Assembly: GCA_016649715.1 (NCBI GenBank)
Contig: JAENXC010000010.1
Location: 62,001 to 126,000, forward strand
Length of the DNA stretch: 64,000 nt
Reading direction: 5' to 3'
Source of the DNA: Flavobacteriaceae bacterium
GTDB taxonomy: Bacteria; Bacteroidota; Bacteroidia; Flavobacteriales; Flavobacteriaceae
Part shown: piece by piece, positions 26,244 to 34,673 of the stretch
Numbering within the stretch: the first letter of the stretch is position 1
Layout of the letters: every line of letters starts with the position of its first letter
The notes under the pieces: generated by a model
The model's database searches: none
What the model saw: only the letters and a program-made list of their open reading frames with translations
Told to the model about the DNA's origin: nothing
Position numbers and translations under genes: made by a program

Positions 26244-27394
26244 TATTGCAACTTGTTGAAAAAGTAAAGTTCGCGGTCACGGAATAATTCCGGGTGAAAA
26301 ATCTGAATTAAATCCTTCAAAACCAAATCGGGACGGTTGGGTGCCAATTCGTAATAAATTACCCCGCCGGTTGCTCCTTTTTTCATACTGTAGGAATAAA
26401 CTTTTCCGTTTTTAAAAGCCTTGAACTGGGTGTAAACTTGGCTGGCGTTTTTCATCTCTTCCAAACTGGTGAATTGTCCCGGACCAACCCACACATCCGC
26501 ATCGTGGCCTTTTTCCAAAACCGATTCTAAATTTAAGGATAAACTGCCTGTGCCTTTTGAAGTTTTCCAAAGATAATCGCCGTTTGCATCGGCTATAAAC
26601 TGCGCCCCCCAACTGTCGCCCTGCGGCATATACCAAATGTCTTTGTACATTGCACCGCTTATTACCGTTGGCGTTTCTTTGGCTTCGGAAGCAATTTTTT
26701 TAGCTGAAAGATATTCGGTTTCAATGGTTTTGAAAATACTGTCCGCCTCTTTTTCTTTGTTGAAAAGAACGCCGAAAAATTTTATCCATTCCGCTTTTCC
26801 CAAAGGTGAAGTTTCAGTCCAATCGGAATTATAAAGTACGGGAATACCTGTTTTTTCAATAGTTGCGAAGGTTGAATTGTTTCCGTCCACCGCGAAACCA
26901 ATCACTGCATCGGGAGATAAATCTATTAGAATTTCGGTGTTTAAATCTTCGTTTTTACCAAGCTCGGTTATTTTTCCTTCAGTAATCCGTTTGCGTGTTT
27001 TTTCCGATGAAATATAACTGAGATTTGGGAAGCCCACCAAAGTTTCCGTTTCGCCCAGCATTTCCAAAGAGGGAATGTGGGTGGTGGAGGTAACTACAAT
27101 TCGCTTTACGGGAATTTGAACCACCGCATCAAAACTTGTTGCATTGGGAAGGAAAGTTCCTTTTTCAACCAAAGCATACGTAAATGTTTTGTTGGTTCCC
27201 GGCCACGGGTTTTTTAGAGTGATGGTTTTGTAGCCTTCAAAAGTATTGATTTCAAAGCCTTTTGCATATTTAACTTCTATCTTTTTCCGTTTCGGGTTCT
27301 CACTTTTTTTGGTTTCAATAGCGTCGCCGTTATTTTTGCAGGCGGTAAAAATGATGAAGAAACTAAAGAAGACAACAATTTTTTGCATCCTCAA
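26243..27394 (-). CDS. ABC transporter substrate-binding lipoprotein, BtuF/FhuD type
   Basis: This 383-residue protein has a lipoprotein signal with lipobox FTAC (about residue 19). The helical-backbone binding-protein fold is visible in RIVVTSTTHIPSLEMLGE, LVGFPNLSY, DLSPDAVIGFAVDG and a long linker helix near residue 210. It would hand its ligand to the adjacent FecCD-type permease. It is longer than E. coli BtuF (266 residues), as is common for Bacteroidota homologues. It is the first gene of the minus-strand operon; I see no riboswitch on its own leader. Confidence 0.85.
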   Translation of the reverse strand: MRMQKIVVFFSFFIIFTACKNNGDAIETKKSENPKRKKIEVKYAKGFEINTFEGYKTITLKNPWPGTNKTFTYALVEKGTFLPNATSFDAVVQIPVKRIVVTSTTHIPSLEMLGETETLVGFPNLSYISSEKTRKRITEGKITELGKNEDLNTEILIDLSPDAVIGFAVDGNNSTFATIEKTGIPVLYNSDWTETSPLGKAEWIKFFGVLFNKEKEADSIFKTIETEYLSAKKIASEAKETPTVISGAMYKDIWYMPQGDSWGAQFIADANGDYLWKTSKGTGSLSLNLESVLEKGHDADVWVGPGQFTSLEEMKNASQVYTQFKAFKNGKVYSYSMKKGATGGVIYYELAPNRPDLVLKDLIQIFHPELFRDRELYFFNKLQ

Positions 27395-27408
27395 AAATAA
27401 TGGTTTTG

Positions 27409-27441
27409 TTTGGGGGAACTAATATTTAAAGTCTATTTTTG
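27409..27441 (+). promoter_or_regulatory. promoter of the cobalamin riboswitch transcript
   Basis: TTTG at 27409-27412 and TATTTTTG at 27434-27441 are 21 bases apart, a close match to the Bacteroidota consensus. The box lies 45 bases upstream of the aptamer. Confidence 0.65.
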
Positions 27442-27485
27442 TTTCGAATTTTGGTGAGCATTTTTCCACATCGGAAAACGCTCTT

Positions 27486-27745
27486 AAAAGGGAAATAGGT
27501 GAAAGATTTTAAAACCGTTTGTACAAAAATCGGCAATAAAAATCTTAAATCCTATGCTGTTCCCGCAACTGTAAGTCGTCCCAAACCATTTTTTGGGCGT
27601 GCATTCTTCAAAAACCACTGCTTGTGCCGAACTTGTTTCGGCATCTTTTACCGCTTTACGAAGCTTGTGTAAAAGAGACCAGATTTTAAGGCTGGTACGA
27701 ATGGGAAGGTGGCACAAAAGACAAGCCAGGAGACCTGCCAGATTC
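27486..27745 (+). promoter_or_regulatory. cobalamin (adenosylcobalamin-type) riboswitch
   Basis: The region has the ordered elements of the B12 aptamer: AAAGGGAAATAGGTGAAA at the 5' side, TCCTATGCTGTTCCCGCAAC-TGTAAG in the core, GGTACGAATGGGAAGGTGGC in the 3' half, and the diagnostic B12 box AAGCCAGGAGACCTGCC. Variable hairpins fill the centre (for example GCCGAAC-TTGT-TTCGGC). It ends about 40 bases before the start codon of the BtuB-like receptor. High cobalamin would reduce expression of the receptor and the following BtuG-like gene. Confidence 0.93.
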
Positions 27746-27786
27746 ATAACATAAAATCATCAAACTTTCGGGACAAAGGTTGAATT

Positions 27787-29619
27787 ATGAAGCAGTTAAG
27801 TTTCCATATTATTTTTGTCATTTTTTTGTGCACGGCTTCTGCCTATGCTCAGTTGGACAGTATTCAGCGATTGCCGGAAGTGATGTTGACAGATTCCAAA
27901 CTCATCCACTTTTCAAAAGGGTTTAAGCTGGAAAAACTGAACGATTCCATCATTGAAAAAAATGCGGCTTCGCTAACGGAAACACTTCGGTACAATTCCT
28001 CAATCTACTTTAAGGAAAACGGCTTCGGTATGGTTTCGTCGCCTTCATTCCGGGGAACGAATGCCGCGCAGACTGCTGTTATATGGAATGGAGTGAACAT
28101 CAATTCAGTGTTTACGGGACAAACGGATTTCAACACAATTTCCCCTTTAAACTATAATGAAATTGCTATTAGAAGTGGCGGCGGTGGCGTGCAATTTGGC
28201 AGCGGTGCTGTGGGTGGAAGCGTGCATTTAAACAATTCGTATTCTTTCAAAAAAATTGATTCTACTAAAATTGGGCTTTGTTTTGGAAGTTTTTCTACCC
28301 TGGGCGGAAATGCAAGCACAACACAAACCTGGGGCGATCATTATTTGAATGTGGGCCTGGATTTTATAAGTTCGGAAAACGATTATGAGTACGTCGGCAA
28401 AAACAAAACGAACAACCACGGGCAGTTTTTGCGTTTTGCGGCAAAAGTGAACGAAGCCCGAAAACTGAAACGCGGTGTTGCAACGTGGAACTCGGAATAC
28501 ACCTATAACGACCGCAATTTTTCTGGCAGTTTAAACACGATAGGGAAAGATGCCTATAATGATATTGCGACCCGAAACCTTTGGCAGTTGCAACAAAACG
28601 CGGGTATTTTCAACACAAAAGTGAGTGTTGCACATCTTTTTGAGCAGTACAAATATTTCCCAAATAGTGAAAAACCGCTTTATACTGGCGGAAAGGCAAA
28701 TACTTTTATCGGTACTTTTCAGTCGGAGGTTTTCCTTTATAGAAAACTTCGGATTCACGGTAAAGTTGAATACACTTTTGTGGATGCGGAGGGTGATAAT
28801 GTGGGCAATCACTCCCGAAAAACCTTGGCTGCCGTGTTTTTGTTGAATCATAAAATTTCAGAAAAATTCAATTACGGAATTAATCTTCGGAAGGAATTTT
28901 TGAATGATTTTGATAATCCATTTCTTTTTTCCGCAGATGCGAAATGGAACGTTTCAAAAAATTATGCACTGCGATTGAATGGTTCAAAAAATTATCGCGT
29001 GCCCACGTTCAACGATTTGTATTGGTATGCGGGCGGAAATGTTGATTTGCAGCCCGAAACTTCCTATCAAGTGGAGCTGGGACAGGAATTTTCAATCGGA
29101 AACCTAAAAGCTGATGTTGCCGCTTATTATATTTCTTCCGAAGATTTAATAAAATGGATTCCCGGAAACGGAGGCATTTGGCAACCTGAAAATATTCATA
29201 GCACCCGAAATTATGGGGTTGAGGCTGTTTTGGGCTATTTCGTAAAATTTGGAAACTTACAGTCTTTGGATTTTAACGCAAATTATTCATACACCAAAGC
29301 GGAAGATTTACAAAAAGAGAAACAGCTTATTTATGTTCCCTTTCACAAAGCAGCAGGCACATTGGAGTATAATTTTAATTCGTTTTCAGCGTATTTTCAG
29401 GGATTATTTAACGGTGAAGCGTTCACAACTACTGATAACAGTGATAGGGTTGAAACCTACACCATTTTTAATCTCGGGGCGGAATATAGGTTGCCGTGCA
29501 TCCCAAAAATTACTTTTGGAGGAAGGCTAAAAAACGTTTTTAATGTTTATTACGAAAATGTTGCTTACCGACCGATGCCTTCCCGAAATATCGAAATATT
29601 CTTAAACTTTAATATATAA
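27787..29619 (+). CDS. btuB: TonB-dependent outer-membrane receptor, BtuB-like
   Basis: The 610-residue protein has a signal peptide (ending SAYAQ). The plug domain spans about 50-160, with SPSFRGTNAAQTAVIWNGVN and IAIRSGGGGVQFGSGAVGGS. A 22-strand beta barrel follows, closing with a short aromatic-ended strand (IEIFLNFNI). TonB and ExbBD would power import. Control by a cobalamin riboswitch, the downstream BtuG-like lipoprotein and the divergent BtuCDF-type ABC genes identify the ligand as vitamin B12 or a related corrinoid. It lacks the N-terminal carboxypeptidase-like domain of SusC proteins. Confidence 0.9.
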   Translation: MKQLSFHIIFVIFLCTASAYAQLDSIQRLPEVMLTDSKLIHFSKGFKLEKLNDSIIEKNAASLTETLRYNSSIYFKENGFGMVSSPSFRGTNAAQTAVIWNGVNINSVFTGQTDFNTISPLNYNEIAIRSGGGGVQFGSGAVGGSVHLNNSYSFKKIDSTKIGLCFGSFSTLGGNASTTQTWGDHYLNVGLDFISSENDYEYVGKNKTNNHGQFLRFAAKVNEARKLKRGVATWNSEYTYNDRNFSGSLNTIGKDAYNDIATRNLWQLQQNAGIFNTKVSVAHLFEQYKYFPNSEKPLYTGGKANTFIGTFQSEVFLYRKLRIHGKVEYTFVDAEGDNVGNHSRKTLAAVFLLNHKISEKFNYGINLRKEFLNDFDNPFLFSADAKWNVSKNYALRLNGSKNYRVPTFNDLYWYAGGNVDLQPETSYQVELGQEFSIGNLKADVAAYYISSEDLIKWIPGNGGIWQPENIHSTRNYGVEAVLGYFVKFGNLQSLDFNANYSYTKAEDLQKEKQLIYVPFHKAAGTLEYNFNSFSAYFQGLFNGEAFTTTDNSDRVETYTIFNLGAEYRLPCIPKITFGGRLKNVFNVYYENVAYRPMPSRNIEIFLNFNI

Positions 29620-29624
29620 CTAAT

Positions 29625-30689
29625 ATGAAATCTATGAAAACTATGAAAAAGCTATTTTTTTTGTCTCTAACCACCTTGTTTTTTATATCCTGTAGCGATG
29701 ATAATGACATCCAACCAGATTATGTTCCCGATGCTTTTGAAAAAGGTATTTTGATTACCAACGAAGGTCCTTTCAACAACGGCAGCGGCACCATTACTTA
29801 CATTTCTGAAGATTACAGCACGGTGGCGCAAAACATTTACAGAACCGTGAATGGAGTTGAATTGGGCAACATTGTGCAGTCTATGGGTTTTCAAGATGAC
29901 AACGCCTACATTGTGGTGAGCAATTCAAAAAAAATAATGATTGCCAACCGTTATACTTTTAAAAGTGTCGATTCCATTACAACGGGTCTTGTCAACCCAC
30001 GTTACTTTCTGGGAGCAGGCGGAAATAAAGGTTATGTAACCGATTGGGGCGACCCAAACGACAATGCCGATGATTATTTGGCCGTGGTAGATATAAGGAA
30101 CAATACCATTTTAACCACCATTCCTGTGGCTTTTGGCCCTGAAAGAATGGTTCCCTACAACAATAAAATTTATGTGGCACACCAAGGCGCTTATGGGCAG
30201 AACAATTTGATTTCAGTAATCAATGGTACTGCGCTTGAAAGTACTATAACCGTGGGTGATGCTTCTAATTCAATGGTAGTTTCGGGAAATGTACTCTATG
30301 TACTTTGCGGTGGAAAACCAAGCTATACCGGTACTGAAACGGCAGGGTCTTTAGTGAAGATTGATCTTTCAACAGGGCTGGTTTCGGAAACAAATACTTT
30401 TGGAACAACCCAGCATCCATCCAGCTTAACGATGGACGGAGAAAATCTTTTCTACAATCTGGACGGAAAAATTTATAAGGTGAATACCACTTCCATTTCT
30501 TTGCCGGGAACTGCTATTGTCGATGGTTTCTTTTACGCCCTTGAAGCAAAGGACGGAAAACTTTACGCTACCGATGCAGGGGATTTTGCAAGCAAAGGTT
30601 CCTTGAAAATTTACGATCTATCAACCAATCAAGAAATTCAGGATTTCCAGACGGGCATTGTTCCGGGAGGGATCTATTTTAACGAATAA
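29625..30689 (+). CDS. surface lipoprotein beta-propeller, BtuG-like corrinoid-binding protein
   Basis: This 354-residue lipoprotein has lipobox FISC after a short signal. Repeated beta-propeller blades recur about every 45 residues (NAYIVVSNSKKIMIANRYTF, KGYVTDWGDPNDNADDYLAV, NKIYVAHQGAYGQNN, NVLYVLCGGKP, EAKDGKLYATDAGDF), as in the YncE/DUF5074 group. In Bacteroides, BtuG is such a propeller; it sits on BtuB and captures B12 with very high affinity. The position six bases after the riboswitch-controlled BtuB-like gene supports the same role. Three closely spaced ATGs (29625, 29634, 29643) could each serve as start. Confidence 0.83.
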   Translation: MKSMKTMKKLFFLSLTTLFFISCSDDNDIQPDYVPDAFEKGILITNEGPFNNGSGTITYISEDYSTVAQNIYRTVNGVELGNIVQSMGFQDDNAYIVVSNSKKIMIANRYTFKSVDSITTGLVNPRYFLGAGGNKGYVTDWGDPNDNADDYLAVVDIRNNTILTTIPVAFGPERMVPYNNKIYVAHQGAYGQNNLISVINGTALESTITVGDASNSMVVSGNVLYVLCGGKPSYTGTETAGSLVKIDLSTGLVSETNTFGTTQHPSSLTMDGENLFYNLDGKIYKVNTTSISLPGTAIVDGFFYALEAKDGKLYATDAGDFASKGSLKIYDLSTNQEIQDFQTGIVPGGIYFNE

Positions 30690-30703
30690 GCTTTTCTTAA
30701 AAC

Positions 30704-30749
30704 AAAAAAAGAATCCATTAAACCTAAAATTTTAATGGATTCTTTTTTT
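30704..30749. terminator. intrinsic terminator, likely bidirectional
   Basis: AAAAAAAGAATCCATTAAA and TTTAATGGATTCTTTTTTT form a 19-bp stem with a short loop. It lies between the convergent BtuG-like and S41 peptidase genes. Confidence 0.88.
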
Positions 30750-30764
30750 ACTGAATACTGACCA

Positions 30765-32159
30765 CTAATTCCCTATCATTTTTCCATCAATCGGAGAATC
30801 TGCCTTGCTGTCTGAAATTTCTTTTAAAACTTTAAAATCATTTTTCCCTGAAATTGGCCTTCCCCCAATTTCAAAAAGCGCTGCGGCAAGCAATGGTTCA
30901 TTTTCATCGCCAAGTTGGCCGAGGTTGAAATAGTTTTCCTTTAAAACAATCTGCGGAAACAATCCATCATTATAATCTGTATTTCCTGCAACGTTGGCAG
31001 TTTTGAACACCAACGGAAGCATTGCATAATTATGTCCCGGATTTGCTTCCTGTCTGCTGAAAGCTGGCGCAGGAGCATCGTAGAGCAGGAAGGATGCCTG
31101 GAATTTTCCAGTGGTAGTGTCGCCTACTTGTACGGTGTTTATGTATGGATTTAGACCATTTATAACCAATTCGCTAGCGGAAGCCGTCCTCCGAGTTGTT
31201 AAAATATAAACTTCGCTGAGGTTAAGACTGTTTATAGCGGAGCCGTTACTGATGGAACTATCAAAAAGCCCGTCACTTGCATTTTCTGCTTGGCGGTCTG
31301 CGTTCCAAAATTCCTTGTAAAAAACCTTTCCGTTAAATTGGCCCGTAATCATACTGGCCAAATCGGTCGCGGTTTCCACGGCACCGCCACCGTTGTAGCG
31401 AAGGTCCAAAACAAGGTTGGCTACACCTTCAGCCTTAAATTGTGCAAAAGCATTGTTTAATTGCGAATCATAATCCTTTATGAAGCCATTATACATTAAA
31501 TAACCAATTTTTTCGCCATTGATATCCAACGTTTTCGCTATAAAAATTGGGTTTTCGTTGTATTGGGTTTTATTCAATTTTGCTGTTTGTCCTGTAGTGG
31601 TGAAATTTGTACCATCATAAGTGGCAAGGCCGATGGTATAACTGTTGGGCAATAATAAGTCGTTATAGTTGGTTAGGTTTATTTGCTGGCCATCAATGGT
31701 AGTGAAAAGGTCGCCGCGCTTTAAACCTTGCGCTTCAGCATCTGTGTTTGGCAGAACATAGCGCACATATCCAAAAACATTGTTACTACCATCTGGGTAA
31801 AAAACAAGGCCGTATTCCATTCCGTTGCTAAGGCTTATTCCGCTCAGAGCGTCCTCTATCACTCTAAAATCGCTGAAAAGAGCACTGAAACGGTCCTGTG
31901 GCGATATCAAATAATCGAACAAAGATTCAGGTGTATCGTAATTTTTCAGAAAATTATCGAGCTCACCTTGGCTGGCAAAAGCATCGTTTGCAAGTTCGGG
32001 TGTATCGGCTTTGTAGAGGTAATAATAGTTTAGACCTCGGTAGATAAAGTTTTGAATTTCAATAGTTGAAGCTGGATGAATGTTGTCGTCCAAATCTTCA
32101 AAACACGAAACAAAAAGTAGTGAAATAGCCAAAAGTGGAATGAAAATTTTTCTTTTCAT
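30765..32159 (-). CDS. S41 family peptidase lipoprotein (C-terminal processing protease-like)
   Basis: The 464-residue protein starts with a lipoprotein signal (lipobox FVSC). A PDZ domain spans about 110-195 (LPNTDAEAQGLKRGDLFTTI), and an S41 domain about 210-420, with LVLDLRYNGGG, the catalytic Ser in RRTASASELV and the likely catalytic Lys in TTTGKFQAS. It would cleave proteins at C-terminal regions in the periplasm or at the surface. The gene is a single unit reading away from the second ECF sigma operon. Confidence 0.9.
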   Translation of the reverse strand: MKRKIFIPLLAISLLFVSCFEDLDDNIHPASTIEIQNFIYRGLNYYYLYKADTPELANDAFASQGELDNFLKNYDTPESLFDYLISPQDRFSALFSDFRVIEDALSGISLSNGMEYGLVFYPDGSNNVFGYVRYVLPNTDAEAQGLKRGDLFTTIDGQQINLTNYNDLLLPNSYTIGLATYDGTNFTTTGQTAKLNKTQYNENPIFIAKTLDINGEKIGYLMYNGFIKDYDSQLNNAFAQFKAEGVANLVLDLRYNGGGAVETATDLASMITGQFNGKVFYKEFWNADRQAENASDGLFDSSISNGSAINSLNLSEVYILTTRRTASASELVINGLNPYINTVQVGDTTTGKFQASFLLYDAPAPAFSRQEANPGHNYAMLPLVFKTANVAGNTDYNDGLFPQIVLKENYFNLGQLGDENEPLLAAALFEIGGRPISGKNDFKVLKEISDSKADSPIDGKMIGN

Positions 32160-32293
32160 AAGTAGGTTTTATTAGTGAATGGAATTAGAACAGTTAAATT
32201 AAGGATTATATTGCAATTGTAAAAATATGTTTTTTAGTCGAAAATGAATCCCAGAATTTTTCTCTTGGGAAATAAAAAAAATTCATAGCAATA

Positions 32294-32323
32294 CACGAAT
32301 ATTTTTTTACTCAATTATTCGTG
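32294..32323. repeat. inverted repeat CACGAATA / TATTCGTG
   Basis: Eight-base arms are separated by 14 bases, in the gap before the second ECF sigma gene. The arms share sequence with the 19-bp inverted repeat at 34607-34651. The rest of the 245-base gap is AT-rich, with no other clear element. Confidence 0.5.
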
Positions 32324-32404
32324 GTAAACACACAATACAAGAATTGTAACAAAAATCACCCCCGTTCGTCATTAAAATAGAACGGCAAACCACAAGCACC
32401 AAAA

Positions 32405-32911
32405 ATGGACAAAACCGAATTTATTAAATTAGTAATGCCCTATAAGGACAGGCTGTACCGTTTGGCGAAAAGGATTTTGATTTCCAAGGATGAAGCCGAA
32501 GATGCCGTGCAGGAAGTGTTTTTGAAATTGTGGAACGAGAAGCAAAACATTGAAAATTATAAAAATCCCGAAGCATTTGCAATCACGATGACCAAAAATT
32601 ATTGTTTGGACCGATTGAGATCGAAACAGGCTTCCAATTTGAAAATTGTGCACAGCAATTACCAAACTTCCGAAAATATTGAAAAGAATATTGAAGCGAA
32701 CGATGGCGTGGAACTGGTTTTCAAAATAATGGAAACCTTGCCCGAACAGCAAAAAATAGTACTTCAACTGCGCGATGTGGAACAGTTTGAATTTTCAGAA
32801 ATCGCAAAAATGCTGGACAGCAACGAAACGGCGATCAGAGTGGCACTTTCCCGGGCGCGAAAAACAGTTAGGGATGCAATGATTAAAAAATACAATTATG
32901 GAATCGGTTAA
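32405..32911 (+). CDS. ECF-type RNA polymerase sigma factor
   Basis: The 168-residue protein shows sigma region 2 (DEAEDAVQEVFLKLWNEK) and DRLRSKQ at about 78, then region 4 (LPEQQKIVLQLRDVEQFEFSEIAKML, about 118-143) with a helix-turn-helix ending RARKTVRDA. It overlaps the next gene by 14 bases, the classic coupling of an ECF sigma gene with its regulator. Its role is probably an envelope or stress response that includes the DUF4252 genes downstream. Confidence 0.92.
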   Translation: MDKTEFIKLVMPYKDRLYRLAKRILISKDEAEDAVQEVFLKLWNEKQNIENYKNPEAFAITMTKNYCLDRLRSKQASNLKIVHSNYQTSENIEKNIEANDGVELVFKIMETLPEQQKIVLQLRDVEQFEFSEIAKMLDSNETAIRVALSRARKTVRDAMIKKYNYGIG

Positions 32912-33335
32912 AATTAAGGAATTATTGGATGCCTATTTTGAAGGCAACACAAGTCTTGAAGAAGAAAAATCTTTACAGGGCTATTTCAACAGCGGAACAG
33001 TTGCCGATGAATTTATGCAATACCAACCAATTTTTGCAGGATTGAAAGTTGCAAGAGAAGAACGTTCAAACAAGGTTTTCAGTTTGCCTAAAAATAAATC
33101 CAAAAAAAATAGAACGCAGTGGTATTCCGCAGCGGCGATTCTCGTTATTGCCTTTGGTTTGGGTAGTTTCTATTTTTCGCAACCGCACTATACGCAAGAG
33201 GAAAAAGAAGCTTTAGCAGCTTTTGAAAAGAGCAAAAGCGCAATGATGTTACTTTCAGAAAATTTGAACAAAGGAGCCGAACAACTTTCGTTTGTGGATC
33301 AATTTACGATAACGAAGGATAAAATTTTTGAATAA
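32898..33335 (+). CDS. putative anti-sigma factor, single-pass membrane protein
   Basis: This 145-residue protein has an N-terminal acidic helix (ELLDAYFEGNTSLEEEKSLQGYF, about 8-30) typical of Bacteroidota anti-sigma-like proteins. One transmembrane helix (about 75-92, WYSAAAILVIAFGLGSFYF) and a short periplasmic tail follow. The 14-base overlap with the sigma gene supports the call. No zinc motif is visible. Confidence 0.75.
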   Translation: MESVKIKELLDAYFEGNTSLEEEKSLQGYFNSGTVADEFMQYQPIFAGLKVAREERSNKVFSLPKNKSKKNRTQWYSAAAILVIAFGLGSFYFSQPHYTQEEKEALAAFEKSKSAMMLLSENLNKGAEQLSFVDQFTITKDKIFE

Positions 33336-33462
33336 TTTTTTTAAGAAAAGAAAATATAGAACAAAGAATATAGAATGAAGGGCGCTTCGATATAATTCAG
33401 CGACCGAAGATTTTCAAAACCAATAAATAATAGAAATAAACAATAACAAAAATAATATAACA

Positions 33463-34002
33463 ATGAAAAAAATAGCAATAGTAATAGCGCTGGCAATAGC
33501 ACCTATGGTTTCTTGGGCACAGAATGCCTTTGATTCCTTTGAAAACGAAAAAGATGTTACCTCGGTAGTGGTTACCAAAAACATGTTCAAACTTTTGAGC
33601 AAAATGGATCTAAATTCCACTGACCCCGAAGCGCAGTCATACCTTAAAATGGTGAATGATTTGGACAATATCAAAATTTTTACAACCGATAACCCAGCGG
33701 TTGCCCAGAAAATGGACGATGCCGTGGCAAAATATATTTCCAGTTCCAAGAATTTGGGCGAATTGATGCGCGTGAAAGAAGACGGAAAAAACATAAGATT
33801 CTACAGTAAAGAGGGCAAAAACGAAAACTTTGTGAGCGAACTGTTGATGCACCTTGACGGAATGGTGGACGGTAAACCCACCACGATCATTATGAGCATT
33901 ACAGGGAATATTGATTTGAAACAGATTTCAAAACTAACTCAAGATTTGAAAGTTCCTGGTAGTGAGCAATTGAAGAATATTGACAAAAACAAAAAACAAT
34001 AA
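33463..34002 (+). CDS. DUF4252 secreted protein
   Basis: This 179-residue protein has a signal peptide (1-20, ending VSWAQ). The DUF4252 domain covers most of the rest (FENEKDVTSVVVTKNMFKLLSKM at the start and MDGVDG-like SELLMHLDGMVDG in the second half). The family is restricted to Bacteroidota, has no established function, and often follows ECF sigma/anti-sigma pairs, as here. The stop overlaps the next ATG by one base (TAATG). Confidence 0.8.
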   Translation: MKKIAIVIALAIAPMVSWAQNAFDSFENEKDVTSVVVTKNMFKLLSKMDLNSTDPEAQSYLKMVNDLDNIKIFTTDNPAVAQKMDDAVAKYISSSKNLGELMRVKEDGKNIRFYSKEGKNENFVSELLMHLDGMVDGKPTTIIMSITGNIDLKQISKLTQDLKVPGSEQLKNIDKNKKQ

Positions 34003-34544
34003 TGATGGTCGTGGCAAGATATTTATTGGCTTTGGTCTTGGGTTTTATCGCGTTGACGTCGTGTAGCGATAAATCTCTGCAGAAGTATTTGGTGGAAAAG
34101 CAGGACGATGATAAGTTTGTGAAAATGGACATTGCCGCCAGTTTACTTCAGGGTAGAAACAGCAATTTTACGCAGGAAGAAAAGGATATTTTAAAAACCT
34201 TAAAGAAAGTAAATGTGGTTGCCTACCCTATAATAGAAGGTGATACTGCTGATTTTGTTAAGGAAAAGAATGAATTAAAAACCATTTTGGACCAAGCGCA
34301 GTACAAAGAGTTGACGCGAATAAAAAGCAACGATTGGAACGCCACATTAAAATATACGGGCGAAGAAGATGCAATTGATGAAGTAATTGTTTTTGCGAGC
34401 GACGACAAGCGCGGCTTTGCGGTTTTTAGATTGTTGGGCGAAAATATGCGCCCAGACCAAATGTTGAAACTGATGAAATCTGTGGAAAGCGGCGATTTGG
34501 ATGTTTCCAAATTGGAAGGTTTCGGTGAAATATTTAAAGATTAA
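34002..34544 (+). CDS. DUF4252 lipoprotein
   Basis: The 180-residue protein is a second DUF4252 member, but with a lipoprotein signal (lipobox LTSC) in place of a cleaved signal peptide. The pair, one soluble and one lipid-anchored, is the usual arrangement. It overlaps the previous gene as TAATG, showing translational coupling, and ends the sigma-factor operon. Confidence 0.8.
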   Translation: MMVVARYLLALVLGFIALTSCSDKSLQKYLVEKQDDDKFVKMDIAASLLQGRNSNFTQEEKDILKTLKKVNVVAYPIIEGDTADFVKEKNELKTILDQAQYKELTRIKSNDWNATLKYTGEEDAIDEVIVFASDDKRGFAVFRLLGENMRPDQMLKLMKSVESGDLDVSKLEGFGEIFKD

Positions 34545-34563
34545 ATTAGTTGATTAATAGTTG

Positions 34564-34601
34564 AAAAGGGCTTCTTCCGAATTAGGATTGAAGCCTTTTT
34601 T
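34564..34601 (+). terminator. intrinsic terminator of the DUF4252 operon
   Basis: AAAAGGGCTTC and GAAGCCTTTTT pair with one bulged G, followed by a T run, 20 bases after the last gene. Confidence 0.7.
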
Positions 34602-34606
34602 ATTTG

Positions 34607-34651
34607 CCACGAATTCACGAATAATATAAAAAATTATTCGTGAATTCGTGG
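34607..34651. repeat. perfect 19-bp inverted repeat
   Basis: CCACGAATTCACGAATAAT and ATTATTCGTGAATTCGTGG pair perfectly around a seven-base loop. It has no T tract of its own and is located between a terminator and the end of purB. It shares CACGAATA with the repeat at 32294. Confidence 0.75.
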
Positions 34652-34673
34652 TTGTATTTTTCAGAATCGAAGT

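Noticed and set aside
27395-27485. Second riboswitch on the minus strand upstream of the BtuF-like gene
   Set aside because: No B12 box or core motif is present on that strand.
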